Shown one piece after another: positions 15,977-24,884 of a stretch of DNA of 64,000 bases. The notes beneath the pieces were generated by a model. It was given only the letters and a program-made list of their open reading frames with translations, ran no database searches and was not told the DNA's origin. Within the stretch, counting starts at the first letter, position 1, and the number at the start of each line of letters is the position of its first letter. The position numbers were made by a program, and so were the translations under genes. Origin of the DNA: Agrobacterium tumefaciens (lineage in GTDB: Bacteria; Pseudomonadota; Alphaproteobacteria; Rhizobiales; Rhizobiaceae); NCBI GenBank assembly GCA_017744915.1, contig JAGIAH010000013.1:48309-112308 (forward strand), given 5' to 3'.

Positions 15977-17218
15977 TTACGCGGCGCGTGCGCGCCGCCG
16001 CAGGCTTTCACGTTTTTCCAGCGCCATGCAGCCCCATAATATGCCGAGCAGCAGGAAGAAATGTCGCCAGTGGTCGGTATCGATGACGGCGCCGATCATC
16101 ACATGCCCGACGAAGGTCACCCACGAAATGATCAGGAACGGCTGCCAGGGCCGCGGGCGCAGCAGCTGCCGGAAACCGGCGGCAATCGTCCAGCAGATGA
16201 GGGTGAGATAAATGACGAAGCCGAACCAGCCATGGGTGGTGAGGCTCTTCAGCCAGATATTATGTTCGGCGGCGGGAAAGATATTGTCGAACACCATCGG
16301 GCCGATGCCGAGCGGGTGCTCCATGGCGAGCAGAAAACCGAGATAGTGGCGGGCAAAACGCCCGAGATGGCCACCATCATAGGATTGCACCGCCGATGCG
16401 CGGCTGGAGAAGAGATCGGCCACCTGCTTGAATTGCAGCGCGACGATGACCGCGGCGACCATCAGGCCGGCGGCGATGAGAAACAGCACGAGGATTTTCA
16501 GGCGAAAGGCGGCTGTACGCTCCTTCAGCAGCATGACGAAGACGAGCAGGATGGTGGCGAACAGAAACAGGCCCCAGGCGGCGCGCGAAAACGACAGGAA
16601 CACGCCAAGCGAAAGGATGAGCAGCCCGGCGATCCGCCATGGCGCATGCACCGCCTTGCCGGTCAGCAGGCCATAGATGAGGTAAAGCGACGGTGCCACC
16701 AGAAAGGGACCGAAGACGTTCGGGTCCTGAAACGCCCCCTTGGCGCGGTCGTAAAGGGTGAAGACCTCGAAACCCGGAATGGCGTGGAAATAGCCGATGA
16801 TGCCGAGCAGCGAGGTGATCAGCGCCGCCGCCAGCCAGGCGCGGAAGATCAAAAGCAGCCGCTGGTATTTGTCCTCCACGATCGCCGCATAAAAAACCGA
16901 GGTCAGCGCCAGAAAGGTTGAGACGGCAAGGTAAAGCGGCCCCTCATCCAGATCGGCCATGGTGGTGAGCGAAAGATAACCGCCGACGTTAAAGGCAAGC
17001 AGCAGGCACAGAAGCAGGACAACGGTGCGCGACAGGCGAAGGCCGAGCAGGAACCACAAGGCCACCTGTCCCACCATCATCAGCTCGTAGGGCGCCGGTT
17101 CGGAGATGACGAAGCCGGAGAGGAACACGCCAAACGCGATAAAGAACGCACCGATGAGCCGCATGGTGGCCAAGGGCGCGTCAAAATCCGCCGTGTGCTG
17201 ATAACCGGTGTGGGTCAA
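15977..17218 (-). CDS. O-antigen ligase/Wzy-type polysaccharide polymerase
   Basis: A 413-residue inner-membrane protein with 10-12 helices and the large periplasmic loop typical of the Wzy/WaaL family. DRAKGAFQDPNVFGPFLVAP, SFSRAAWGLFLF and EHPLGIGPMVFDNIFPAAEH are the usual blocks, with the last in the active loop. It would join repeat units made by the two genes upstream. The predicted start is TTG at 17218, overlapping the TGA of the transferase gene (17215-17217), with GGAAAA upstream; an ATG at 17164 is the alternative. Position and family fit the last gene (uppF) of the Agrobacterium unipolar polysaccharide cluster, which I infer from gene order. Confidence 0.85.
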   Translation of the reverse strand: MTHTGYQHTADFDAPLATMRLIGAFFIAFGVFLSGFVISEPAPYELMMVGQVALWFLLGLRLSRTVVLLLCLLLAFNVGGYLSLTTMADLDEGPLYLAVSTFLALTSVFYAAIVEDKYQRLLLIFRAWLAAALITSLLGIIGYFHAIPGFEVFTLYDRAKGAFQDPNVFGPFLVAPSLYLIYGLLTGKAVHAPWRIAGLLILSLGVFLSFSRAAWGLFLFATILLVFVMLLKERTAAFRLKILVLFLIAAGLMVAAVIVALQFKQVADLFSSRASAVQSYDGGHLGRFARHYLGFLLAMEHPLGIGPMVFDNIFPAAEHNIWLKSLTTHGWFGFVIYLTLICWTIAAGFRQLLRPRPWQPFLIISWVTFVGHVMIGAVIDTDHWRHFFLLLGILWGCMALEKRESLRRRARAA

Positions 17219-18768
17219 TAGGCGTTTTCCGATTTGAGCAGCCGGATCGGCGTCAGGAACAGGATCTTGAGGTCGAGAAACAGCGACCAGTTCTCGATGT
17301 AATAGAGATCGTATTCGGTGCGGAACTTGATCTTGTCGCCATGGTCGATCTCGCCGCGCCAGCCATTGATCTGCGCCCAGCCGGTAACCCCGGGCTTGAC
17401 CTTGTGGCGGGCGAAATAATGCTCCACCACCTCGGTATATTTCAGGTCTCCCGTCTGGGCGTGGACGGCATGCGGACGCGGTCCGACCAGCGAAAGATCG
17501 CCGTAGAGAACGTTGAAAAGCTGCGGCAGTTCGTCCATCGAGGATTTGCGCAGGAAGCGGCCGACCGGTGTCACGCGCGGGTCGTTCTTGGTAACGGCTT
17601 TTTTCGCCGTGGGATCGCTGAGTTCCGTGTACATGGAGCGGAACTTCCAGACATTGATCGTTTCATTGTTGAAGCCGTGGCGCTTCTGCTTGAAGAGCAC
17701 CGGGCCTTTCGAGGTCGCTTTCACGGCAATTCCCGCAGCCAGCATCACCGGCCAGAAAAGGGCGATCCCCATGACGCTGAAGGTGATGTCGAACACCCGC
17801 TTCGCCACCGAATCCCAGTCGCGGATCGGCTTGTCGAAGACATCGAGCATCGGCACCTTGCCGACATGGGAATAGGCACGCGGGCGGAAACGCAATTTAT
17901 TGGCATGGGCTGCGATGCGGATATCGACCGGCAGCACCCAAAGCTTGCGCAGAAGCTGGAGAATGCGCGCCTCTGCACTGAGCGGCAGGGCGATGATCAG
18001 CATGTCGAGCTTCGTCAGGCGGGCGAATTCGACGAGTTCGGCAAAGGTGCCGAGCTTGGGGTAACCGGCGACGACCTCGGGAGAACGCGCGCTTTTCCGG
18101 TCGTCGAAGATGCCGCAGATGCGGATATCATTGTCGGACTGCTGCTCCAGGGAACGGATAAGATCCTTGGCGGTATCGCCGCCGCCGACAATGACGGCAC
18201 GGCGCTCCATGACGCCGTTGCGGCCCCAATGGCGGATGGCAAAGCCGAGGATCAGCCGTCCTGCGAAGATCGCAATGGCGCTCGTGGCGTACCAGATGGC
18301 GAAAGCCTGCCAGGAATGCAGCGTATCGGGAAAGAACAGGAGGAGGAAACAGGCAATGCCCACGAAGGAGAGGCAGACGGCGCCCTGAATGCGGGCGAAC
18401 ATCTTCAGCGGCGTACGCAGCGTCGGAAGCTGGTAACAATCACCCGCCTGCAGAAGAAACACGCAGAGCGCCGCACCCAGCACACCGCTGCCGAAAACCT
18501 TCAGAAAGGTTTCAAGGCCACGATCGGCCGCAACGCCGTTGATGATGGCGGCGATGACCACGAGCATCGTGAATTCGAGAAGCCGCAACTGGCCGATGAC
18601 CATGTTCGGCGAATGGTTGCCGGCGCGAAGCTGGTTGGCGATCTGCCGCGCCAGCGGATTGAGGACAACGGGTTCGGATGCCGAAGACAACCCGGCTTCG
18701 TAGTCGGAGATTTTCTTGCGCAATGACGCCAGATCGAATTGCAGTCTGTCCTTGTCAGTCTTGGTCAT
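17215..18768 (-). CDS. uppE: Initiating polyprenyl-phosphate sugar-1-phosphate transferase
   Basis: A 517-residue enzyme that starts polysaccharide repeat units by moving a sugar phosphate to the lipid carrier at the inner membrane. Domains in order: four to five helices, a nucleotide-binding CoA-like fold (RRAVIVGGGDTAKDLIRSLE), and the transferase domain from KRVFDITFSVMGIALFWP. The latter shows KGPVLFKQKRHGFNN, VWKFRSMYT, SSMDELPQLFNVLYGDLSLV, GPRPHA and KPGVTGWAQINGWRGE, all conserved. The frame is open to 18795 but 18768 is the better start. A 222-base gap separates it from the glycosyltransferase gene upstream. In Agrobacterium the equivalent UppE is needed for the unipolar adhesin; the name here rests on gene order plus family. 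Confidence 0.85.
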   Translation of the reverse strand: MTKTDKDRLQFDLASLRKKISDYEAGLSSASEPVVLNPLARQIANQLRAGNHSPNMVIGQLRLLEFTMLVVIAAIINGVAADRGLETFLKVFGSGVLGAALCVFLLQAGDCYQLPTLRTPLKMFARIQGAVCLSFVGIACFLLLFFPDTLHSWQAFAIWYATSAIAIFAGRLILGFAIRHWGRNGVMERRAVIVGGGDTAKDLIRSLEQQSDNDIRICGIFDDRKSARSPEVVAGYPKLGTFAELVEFARLTKLDMLIIALPLSAEARILQLLRKLWVLPVDIRIAAHANKLRFRPRAYSHVGKVPMLDVFDKPIRDWDSVAKRVFDITFSVMGIALFWPVMLAAGIAVKATSKGPVLFKQKRHGFNNETINVWKFRSMYTELSDPTAKKAVTKNDPRVTPVGRFLRKSSMDELPQLFNVLYGDLSLVGPRPHAVHAQTGDLKYTEVVEHYFARHKVKPGVTGWAQINGWRGEIDHGDKIKFRTEYDLYYIENWSLFLDLKILFLTPIRLLKSENAY

Positions 18769-18990
18769 TGCTTTGGTCCGCACCCTCCAGCGCATCGGCC
18801 CGAAAGTCGCATTCGATTTTCGACCGGACGATACGCAACCTCAAAGTGGTAGAGCCTCCCGGTCACGCCTGGATGGGCGCAGGGGGCTCCACGAGCTGGA
18901 AACTAGCCGAAACATGCTAAGAAACGTTTATGATGAATTTCTACAGGACGGCTGGAATATACAATTAAAAATCGTGTTTTTGAAATGACT

Positions 18991-20172
18991 TTAGGTGGTC
19001 AGCAGGTCACGATAGAGTTTCATCATCTCATCGGCCATGACAGGGGTTGAAAATTTCGCCTTGAAGCTGTCGGGATGGGGCATGACCCGCTTCGCCCAGT
19101 CGCCGTCTTCGGCGTCCCTGACCATGATCTGCGCCAGCGCATCCGCATTGCCCGCCGGCACGAGCGCTTCACTGTCTTCTCCAAGAACTTCGGGAATGCC
19201 GCCGACATGCGAGGCAATGACGGTTTTGCCCGCCGCCAGCGCTTCGAGCACGATATAGGGCATGGCTTCGGCACGCGAGGGCACCACCACCGTCGTCGCC
19301 AGCTCGAATGCCTGTCTGGCGGGCATGGCGGCATGCATCGAAATCCGCCGGGAAAGCCCGGCCTTGTCGATCATGGCCGCATATTTGTCCCTGTCCGGCC
19401 CGTCGCCGACGATGACGCCCGACATGGGCTGGCCGATGCTGCGTTCCATCCTGGCAAATGCGTTGATGAAAACGTCCGGTCCCTTCAGGTCACGCAACAT
19501 GCCGATATAGAGGAAGCGGGCGGCACCTTCACGGGGAGGGACGGTCTTGAATTCGCTCTCCTGGACGCCGTTATAGATCATCGCCGTGCGGGTGCGCGGC
19601 TTGCCGACCTTGGCTTCGTAGGTCGCCTGCTCGAAATTGCAGACGAAACAGAGCGCATCGGTGAAATGCTCCTGAAACCGCTCTAGCCGCAGGAAGATCT
19701 GCCCCTTCAGGCTGTTGCGGGCATAATGCAGGCTGCCGCCATGCGGCGAATAGAGGCGGGCTACGCGATACCTGTTCGCCCGCAGGAGTGAGCCGATCAG
19801 CCGGGCAAGAGCGCCACCCTTGGCGCTGTGCCCGTGCAGAATGTCCGGCCGCAAACTTTTGATGTGGTTATAGGACTTGTAGAGTGCCGGCAGGTCGCCG
19901 GGGCTGATGGAGCGACGGATAGGCAGGCGGATAAGGCCAAGCTCCAGCATCGGCGCGATCTGTGCGAAAAGCCGTTCCTCATGCGCGCCGCCCGTCGAAC
20001 TGTCGCAAACGATGCCGACCTTGTGGCCCTGTTTGACATGTTCCTCGATCAGATCGCGCACATGGCGGAAAACGCCGCCAACCGGGGAGCGGAAGCAATG
20101 AATGATGCGCAGGGGAGGGCCGTCATCCGACACGTTCGCCACTCCGTTTTCAGAAGAAGCGTTCGCGTACAT
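18991..20172 (-). CDS. Glycosyltransferase family 4
   Basis: A 393-residue GT-B enzyme. The N-terminal Rossmann domain starts LRIIHCFRSPVGGVFRHVRD, and the C-terminal donor-binding domain carries FLYIGMLRDLKGPDVFINAF, VIVGDGPDRDKYAAM, and PSRAEAMPYIVLEALAAGK, in which the E-x7-E motif binds the nucleotide sugar. It adds a sugar to the growing repeat unit on the cytoplasmic side. The start at 20172 is an ATG inside the exporter gene; a GTG at 20184 is an alternative. The overlap of 23 bases with the Wza-type gene indicates translational coupling. It is probably the uppD equivalent. The sugar is unknown. Confidence 0.85.
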   Translation of the reverse strand: MYANASSENGVANVSDDGPPLRIIHCFRSPVGGVFRHVRDLIEEHVKQGHKVGIVCDSSTGGAHEERLFAQIAPMLELGLIRLPIRRSISPGDLPALYKSYNHIKSLRPDILHGHSAKGGALARLIGSLLRANRYRVARLYSPHGGSLHYARNSLKGQIFLRLERFQEHFTDALCFVCNFEQATYEAKVGKPRTRTAMIYNGVQESEFKTVPPREGAARFLYIGMLRDLKGPDVFINAFARMERSIGQPMSGVIVGDGPDRDKYAAMIDKAGLSRRISMHAAMPARQAFELATTVVVPSRAEAMPYIVLEALAAGKTVIASHVGGIPEVLGEDSEALVPAGNADALAQIMVRDAEDGDWAKRVMPHPDSFKAKFSTPVMADEMMKLYRDLLTT

Positions 20173-20722
20173 AGACGGTGTCACCCGCCAGAATGGGTGC
20201 GGTGATCCCGATCCGGCCGGTCATCACCTCGGCATTGATCTTGCGGGTGATGTCGACATCGGCCTGATTGGCGCGTGGGGTGAAGCCGCCGGCAATGGCG
20301 ATGGCGTTCTGCACCGTCATGCCCGGCACATAGGAATATTGGCCGGGGCGACCCACTTCACCCATGATGAAGACGGGGCGATAACGGTCGATTTCGATCG
20401 TCACGTCGGGGTCGCGCAGATAACCCTGGCGCAGCTTGGCGGCGATGGCGGCCTCGAGCTGCGGCAGCGTCTTGCCACGGGCCGGAACCTGGCCGACGAG
20501 CGGGAAGGCGACGTAACCCGCCTGATCAACGGTATAGGTATTGGTCAGCCCTGCCTGTTCGAAGACATTGATGCGCAGCCTGTCGCCGCTATCGACATGA
20601 TAGGGTTGCAGCGCCGCCTCATTGAATGAGCGCGGTGCGGGTTGATATGCCGCGCAACCGGAAAGGGCCGTCAAAACGGCAAGCGTCAGTGCGGTGACAT
20701 GTCGTGATCCGGCGAGCGGCAT
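20150..20722 (-). CDS. uppC: Wza-type polysaccharide export lipoprotein
   Basis: A 190-residue outer-membrane lipoprotein. The signal peptide ends in LTALSGC, giving a lipidated Cys. The Poly_export domain follows (YHVDSGDRLRINVFEQAGLT, then GYVAFPLVGQVPARGKTL), then an SLBB domain (VFIMGEVGRPGQYSYVPGM and VQNAIAIAGGFTPRANQ). This is a short member: it lacks the extra SLBB repeats and the C-terminal helix of E. coli Wza (about 380 aa). It forms the outer-membrane passage, with the co-polymerase encoded divergently at 20933. The promoter should be in the 210-base gap between them. The name follows the order of the Agrobacterium upp genes. Confidence 0.85.
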   Translation of the reverse strand: MPLAGSRHVTALTLAVLTALSGCAAYQPAPRSFNEAALQPYHVDSGDRLRINVFEQAGLTNTYTVDQAGYVAFPLVGQVPARGKTLPQLEAAIAAKLRQGYLRDPDVTIEIDRYRPVFIMGEVGRPGQYSYVPGMTVQNAIAIAGGFTPRANQADVDITRKINAEVMTGRIGITAPILAGDTVYVRERFF

Positions 20723-20932
20723 CTCATCTGGCTCCGAGTCGATCTTTGATCATTCTTATCGTTCTGTTAGGGTTAATGCGCGGTAAACAGTCGGCGCGAG
20801 CGATGGTAATAGAGGCTTTATTTTGTCGGATTCGCCGAGATTAACGGTTGTGTTACCCGCAAGACTTAAACTTCGCGAAAATTGGCCATCTATATTTGAG
20901 CGCCCGAGGATTATCTCGGTTACGGAGCCCGC

Positions 20933-23197
20933 ATGAACGGCGATCGCATTGACGACAGGGATGTGGATATCGACCTTGGGCGGCTCGTCGCGGCCATATG
21001 GCAGCGCAGGGGGCGGATAGCGGCCGTCACGCTGCTGGCCGGAGGCGCGGCCTTCGTGATCGCCAGCATGATGTCGCCCGCTTACAAGGGCGAGGCGCGC
21101 GTCCTGATCGAATCCCGCGCGGCCTCCTTCGGCGCATCGCAGCAGTCCAACGCGCCCGCCGAACCGGTGCTCGACGAGTTGACCGTTTCGAGCCAGGTGC
21201 AGATCCTGCAATCGGTCGACCTCATCAAGCAGGTCGCGAAGGACATGAAGCTTTACGAACTGGATGAGTTCGATCCGGAAGCGCATCCCTCGCTTGTCTC
21301 GCAGTTGCTGGTCGCGGTCGGCATCAAGAAGGATCCGCTTCAGGTGCTGCCCGAAGAGCGGGTGCTGAAGGCCTTCCGGGAAAAGCTGCAGGTCTATCAG
21401 GTCGAAAGCTCGCGCGTCATCACGGTCGAGTTTTCGTCCGAAGATCCGAAGCTTGCCGCCGCCATCCCCAATGAGATGATGAAGGCCTATATTGCGCTGC
21501 AAAGCGGCGCGAAGCTCGATACCAGTACGGAAGCGGCGCGCTGGCTGGAGCCGGAAATCGCCAATCTGCGCGAAAAGGTGCGTGACGCGGACAGGAAGGT
21601 TGCGGATTATCGCGCCTCGTCGGATCTTCTGTCGGCCGGGCAGGGGGAAACGCTCGCCACCCGCCAGCTCAGCGATATTTCCACTGAACTTGGTCGTATT
21701 CGCGGCGAGCGCGCCAACGCGGAAGCGCGGGCGGAAGGCGTGCGCAACGCGCTTGCAAGCGGTCGTCCGCTCGATACTTTCCCGGATGTCGTGGGTTCCC
21801 CGACGATCCAGAGGCTGAAGGAAAACGAAACGACGATCCGCAGCCAGATTTCCGATCTTTCCTCCTCGTTGCTGGAAGGCCATCCGCGCATCAGGGCGCT
21901 GCGCAACCAGCTTGACGGCCTGGAGCGGCAGATTCAGGAAGAGACCCGCAAGGTGCTGGCAAGCCTCGAAAACGAGGCGAATGTGTCGCGCCTGCGCGAG
22001 CGGCAGCTCGTCCAGCAATTGAATGTGCTCAAGTCGGAAAGCGTGCGCGCCGGCGAGCAGCAGGTCGGCCTCAACGACCTCGAACGCGAGGCCTCGGCCC
22101 AGCGGCAGCTTCTCGAAACCTATCTTGCCCGATACCGCGAGGCGACGTCGCGCGCCGGATCGGTGGACTCCACCCCCGCCGATGCACGCGTGATTTCCAC
22201 GGCAGTCGAGCCGCGCGAGCCCTATTTCCCGAAAACCGGCGCCATCACCATCGTCGTGACGCTGGCGGCCTTTCTGCTTTCCTCAATCGTCGTCATGCTG
22301 GTGGAACTTTTCACGGGCCGGGCCTTGAAGCCGGTGGGCAGGAGCCAGGTTCCGCCGCCCTCCGACCCGCCGCCGCCGGCACGCGCACCTGTTGATACGG
22401 TTGAGACCACGGATTTGCCGGAGCAGCCCGTCGCCGAGCGCCATGAGACTATGCCGTCATCTGCCGTGCGCGCGGTGCCGGCTGCGGCATACCAGCCCGT
22501 TGTCGAAGAGGAACGGCAGATGCCGGCCGAGGCTCCGGCGGCGATGCCTGTCCTGCCTAGGGAGGATGTGGCTGTTGCCCAAGAGGCGGCGGAAGAGGAC
22601 GACGAAACCTCCGACGATTTCTCGATCGACGCCGTTGCGGGCTTCCTTGCCACGCGGCTTGCCAAACCGGTCGCCGCCGTTGTGTCTCCGGGCGGTGATA
22701 GTGGTTCGACCTCGACCGTGATGCTGACGCGCGCCCTGTCCGAAATGGGCCGCTCGGTGGTACTCGTCGATATGACGGCGTCCGGCTGTCCAACACGGCT
22801 GATGGCGCCCGAAGCCGGGCTTCCCGGTGTCATGGATCTTCTGGCGGGTGCGGCGGCCTTCGGTGAAACCATTCACGGTGACCGGCTTTCCGATGCCCAT
22901 ATCGTGCCGCGCGGCAATGCGCAGCCGCGTGAGGCCATGCGCGCGATAGACCGCCTGACGATGATCCTCGGCGCGCTCTCCGACGCTTATGATACGGTTC
23001 TCGTGGAATGCGGCGCGGTGCAGATTGCAAGCCTTGAGAAAATGCTGCGCAATCTGCCGGCGGAAATCATCGTTTCCGTTCCCGGCAAGGATGGCGAGAT
23101 GCTGGAAAGGACGCTGGGTGAACTGGTTGCCCAGGGTTACGAACAGGCATTGCCGATGACCGGCATGCGCAAGCCGGATCGTCTGAGCGCCGCCTGA
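20933..23197 (+). CDS. Wzz/ExoP-type polysaccharide co-polymerase with degenerate ATPase domain
   Basis: This 754-residue protein has an N-terminal Wzz domain (VDIDLGRLVAAIWQRRGRIA, then a helix near residues 25-45), a long periplasmic coiled coil (residues about 190-390), a second helix (TIVVTLAAFLLSSIVVMLVE near 430), a Pro/Ala/Glu-rich linker, and a C-terminal P-loop-like domain from about 545. In this domain the Walker A place reads SPGGDSGSTST, without the GK(S/T) pair, and no Tyr cluster is at the end, so tyrosine-kinase activity is unlikely. It controls chain length and links polymerase to exporter. It is divergent from the Wza gene. It fits uppB by order. Confidence 0.85.
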   Translation: MNGDRIDDRDVDIDLGRLVAAIWQRRGRIAAVTLLAGGAAFVIASMMSPAYKGEARVLIESRAASFGASQQSNAPAEPVLDELTVSSQVQILQSVDLIKQVAKDMKLYELDEFDPEAHPSLVSQLLVAVGIKKDPLQVLPEERVLKAFREKLQVYQVESSRVITVEFSSEDPKLAAAIPNEMMKAYIALQSGAKLDTSTEAARWLEPEIANLREKVRDADRKVADYRASSDLLSAGQGETLATRQLSDISTELGRIRGERANAEARAEGVRNALASGRPLDTFPDVVGSPTIQRLKENETTIRSQISDLSSSLLEGHPRIRALRNQLDGLERQIQEETRKVLASLENEANVSRLRERQLVQQLNVLKSESVRAGEQQVGLNDLEREASAQRQLLETYLARYREATSRAGSVDSTPADARVISTAVEPREPYFPKTGAITIVVTLAAFLLSSIVVMLVELFTGRALKPVGRSQVPPPSDPPPPARAPVDTVETTDLPEQPVAERHETMPSSAVRAVPAAAYQPVVEEERQMPAEAPAAMPVLPREDVAVAQEAAEEDDETSDDFSIDAVAGFLATRLAKPVAAVVSPGGDSGSTSTVMLTRALSEMGRSVVLVDMTASGCPTRLMAPEAGLPGVMDLLAGAAAFGETIHGDRLSDAHIVPRGNAQPREAMRAIDRLTMILGALSDAYDTVLVECGAVQIASLEKMLRNLPAEIIVSVPGKDGEMLERTLGELVAQGYEQALPMTGMRKPDRLSAA

Positions 23198-23213
23198 CGG
23201 GCGTCGCAACCGC

Positions 23214-24446
23214 TCAGTCGGCTGTGTCTGCCGCGTCCGTTCTTGGCCGACCGGCGCGAAAACGCTGGATAAGCGCATAGAGTGCCGGATTGGATTTGAT
23301 CAGGCTTTTCGTCCGGGCAATGGCGACATAGGCGGACGCCGCTGCGCGGCCCTTCACCGTCACCGGCAGGAATATGTCGTGCTGCGACGTGGAAATCGGG
23401 CACCAGCTGCGCTTGTAGAGCTGGTCGCCGACGCCGAAATCGAAGATCGCCGCCTTTTCGCGGCATGCCCGTTCGATCATCAGCCAGAACAGCAATTCGC
23501 CGGGGCTGAGTTCCGACACGGATTCATCGATCGAACCGAACTGGCAGATGATGTGATCCTGCTTGCGCGAAAGACCGGCTATTGCGGCGATGAAGCCCTC
23601 GTTTGCACCATGCAGGCGAATGGCGTGCAGTTCCAGAAGGCTGTCGCTGCCCGTCTCGGGAAAATTGGCCAGATCATAGAAGAAATTCTTCACCGACTGA
23701 TTGCGAAAGACGTCCGGAATGCGCTGTGAGGCGAAACGGAGGGCTTTCTGCCGGAAGAATGTCTGCAGCAATTCGCATTTTTCCGATGGCGAGCGGGCGA
23801 TCACATGGCTGTAACCACCCATTTCCTCGGTCCTGCGGCTCTGGATGCGGAATTTCTTTCGCCGTCTCTTGGCATTGACCTGCTTTAGAGTGGCCTCGAA
23901 GCTTTCCAGCAGTGGAAGCTGGAAGGCCGGGTTCTGGTTTTCGACGGAGGCCAGATGCGAGAGCGGGCTGATCCTGCCGCGCCAGATAAGCGGTATGTTC
24001 TGCAGGGCCAGGATATCGACCCGGCCATGCAGCAACTTCCGCGCCTCGCGGGCAATCGCCGCCGCGATCTCCTGTCCCGCCTGTTCGGCAAAGGCGGGGT
24101 CGAAAAGCCCGGTATTGATATTATTGAACCGACCGCCGGGAAAACGCGCCTTGCGGATGCCGCCTTCCTGTACGATTTCGAGCGGCAGCAGGAAGACCGT
24201 CTTTCCGCCCTTTCGTCCACGAAGGGTGAGGAGGGCGCTTTTCTGTGTCTGTGCCCAGATGGAGCACCAGCCGAAACCCTGATGCAGTGAATTGAGCGGA
24301 TCCTTCTCCAGCCGCTCCCAGTCGGAACGGACGGTCGAGGCGTCATCAACGAGATCGATCACCAGACGATCGACAGCCCGCCGCTCGCTTTGCACGGCGG
24401 TCGTCGCTTTGTCCTCGCTGATTGTGAGCGGCCCCTCAGCCACCAT
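23214..24446 (-). CDS. GNAT-fold acetyltransferase, CelD/BcsL-like
   Basis: A 410-residue protein of the GNAT superfamily seen in polysaccharide clusters (CelD/BcsL-type). WERLEKDPLNSLHQGFGW starts the first half, LLPLEIVQEGGIRKARFPGG follows, and the second half has RRRKKFRIQSRRTEEMGGYS and FRQKALRFASQRIPDVFRNQ, then ELSPGELLFWLMIERACREK and FDFGVGDQLYKRSWCP. These are the usual blocks of the family, which is thought to acetylate polysaccharide. It is convergent with the co-polymerase gene (17-base gap) and transcribed away from the DUF2842 gene. It fits uppA by order, an inference. The cytoplasmic side is likely. Confidence 0.8.
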   Translation of the reverse strand: MVAEGPLTISEDKATTAVQSERRAVDRLVIDLVDDASTVRSDWERLEKDPLNSLHQGFGWCSIWAQTQKSALLTLRGRKGGKTVFLLPLEIVQEGGIRKARFPGGRFNNINTGLFDPAFAEQAGQEIAAAIAREARKLLHGRVDILALQNIPLIWRGRISPLSHLASVENQNPAFQLPLLESFEATLKQVNAKRRRKKFRIQSRRTEEMGGYSHVIARSPSEKCELLQTFFRQKALRFASQRIPDVFRNQSVKNFFYDLANFPETGSDSLLELHAIRLHGANEGFIAAIAGLSRKQDHIICQFGSIDESVSELSPGELLFWLMIERACREKAAIFDFGVGDQLYKRSWCPISTSQHDIFLPVTVKGRAAASAYVAIARTKSLIKSNPALYALIQRFRAGRPRTDAADTAD

Positions 24447-24543
24447 CCACTCTCTCCGGTTGTTTCGGTCGGACTATATCGTTGAGCGGCAAACAATCGG
24501 TTTATAAGATTGCGACCTTAGGGTGTCGTGCAACAGCCGGTGC

Positions 24544-24771
24544 TTATCCCTGTTTCCTGGGGCCGGCCATCCATTTGATGATCAGCATCGCGGGCAATAT
24601 CCACAGAATCCCGCTCAGCACGAAATAGGCGAGATGCACCCACCAGGGCGATTGCGCCAGCGCCGCCGATGCAATGGCGGTCGCCACCACGGCGTAAACG
24701 ATGACGAGGCCGATGATGACGATGGTGCCGATAAACGATCTGAGGCGAGGATGCATGAAATCTTCCGTCAT
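24544..24771 (-). CDS. DUF2842 small membrane protein
   Basis: A 75-residue protein with two membrane helices (GTIVIIGLVIVYAVVATAIA, and LAYFVLSGILWILPAMLIIK) joined by QSPWWVHL, ending WMAGPRKQG. This is the pattern of DUF2842, a family found in Alphaproteobacteria, often beside ctaA. The function is unknown; the neighbourhood suggests a link to heme A or oxidase assembly. The start at 24771 is chosen over 24808 because the longer frame has a different reading. It is divergent from ctaA with 113 bases between them. Confidence 0.82.
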   Translation of the reverse strand: MTEDFMHPRLRSFIGTIVIIGLVIVYAVVATAIASAALAQSPWWVHLAYFVLSGILWILPAMLIIKWMAGPRKQG

Positions 24772-24884
24772 TGAATGTCTGCGCGGGACTATACCGCCGC
24801 GACCGCATGCCGCAAACCCTGAGGCCTTGTTTTGTGGTGCCGGTTGGGGCTAATCAACATGACTGTATGAGGGAGACCTGAAAG

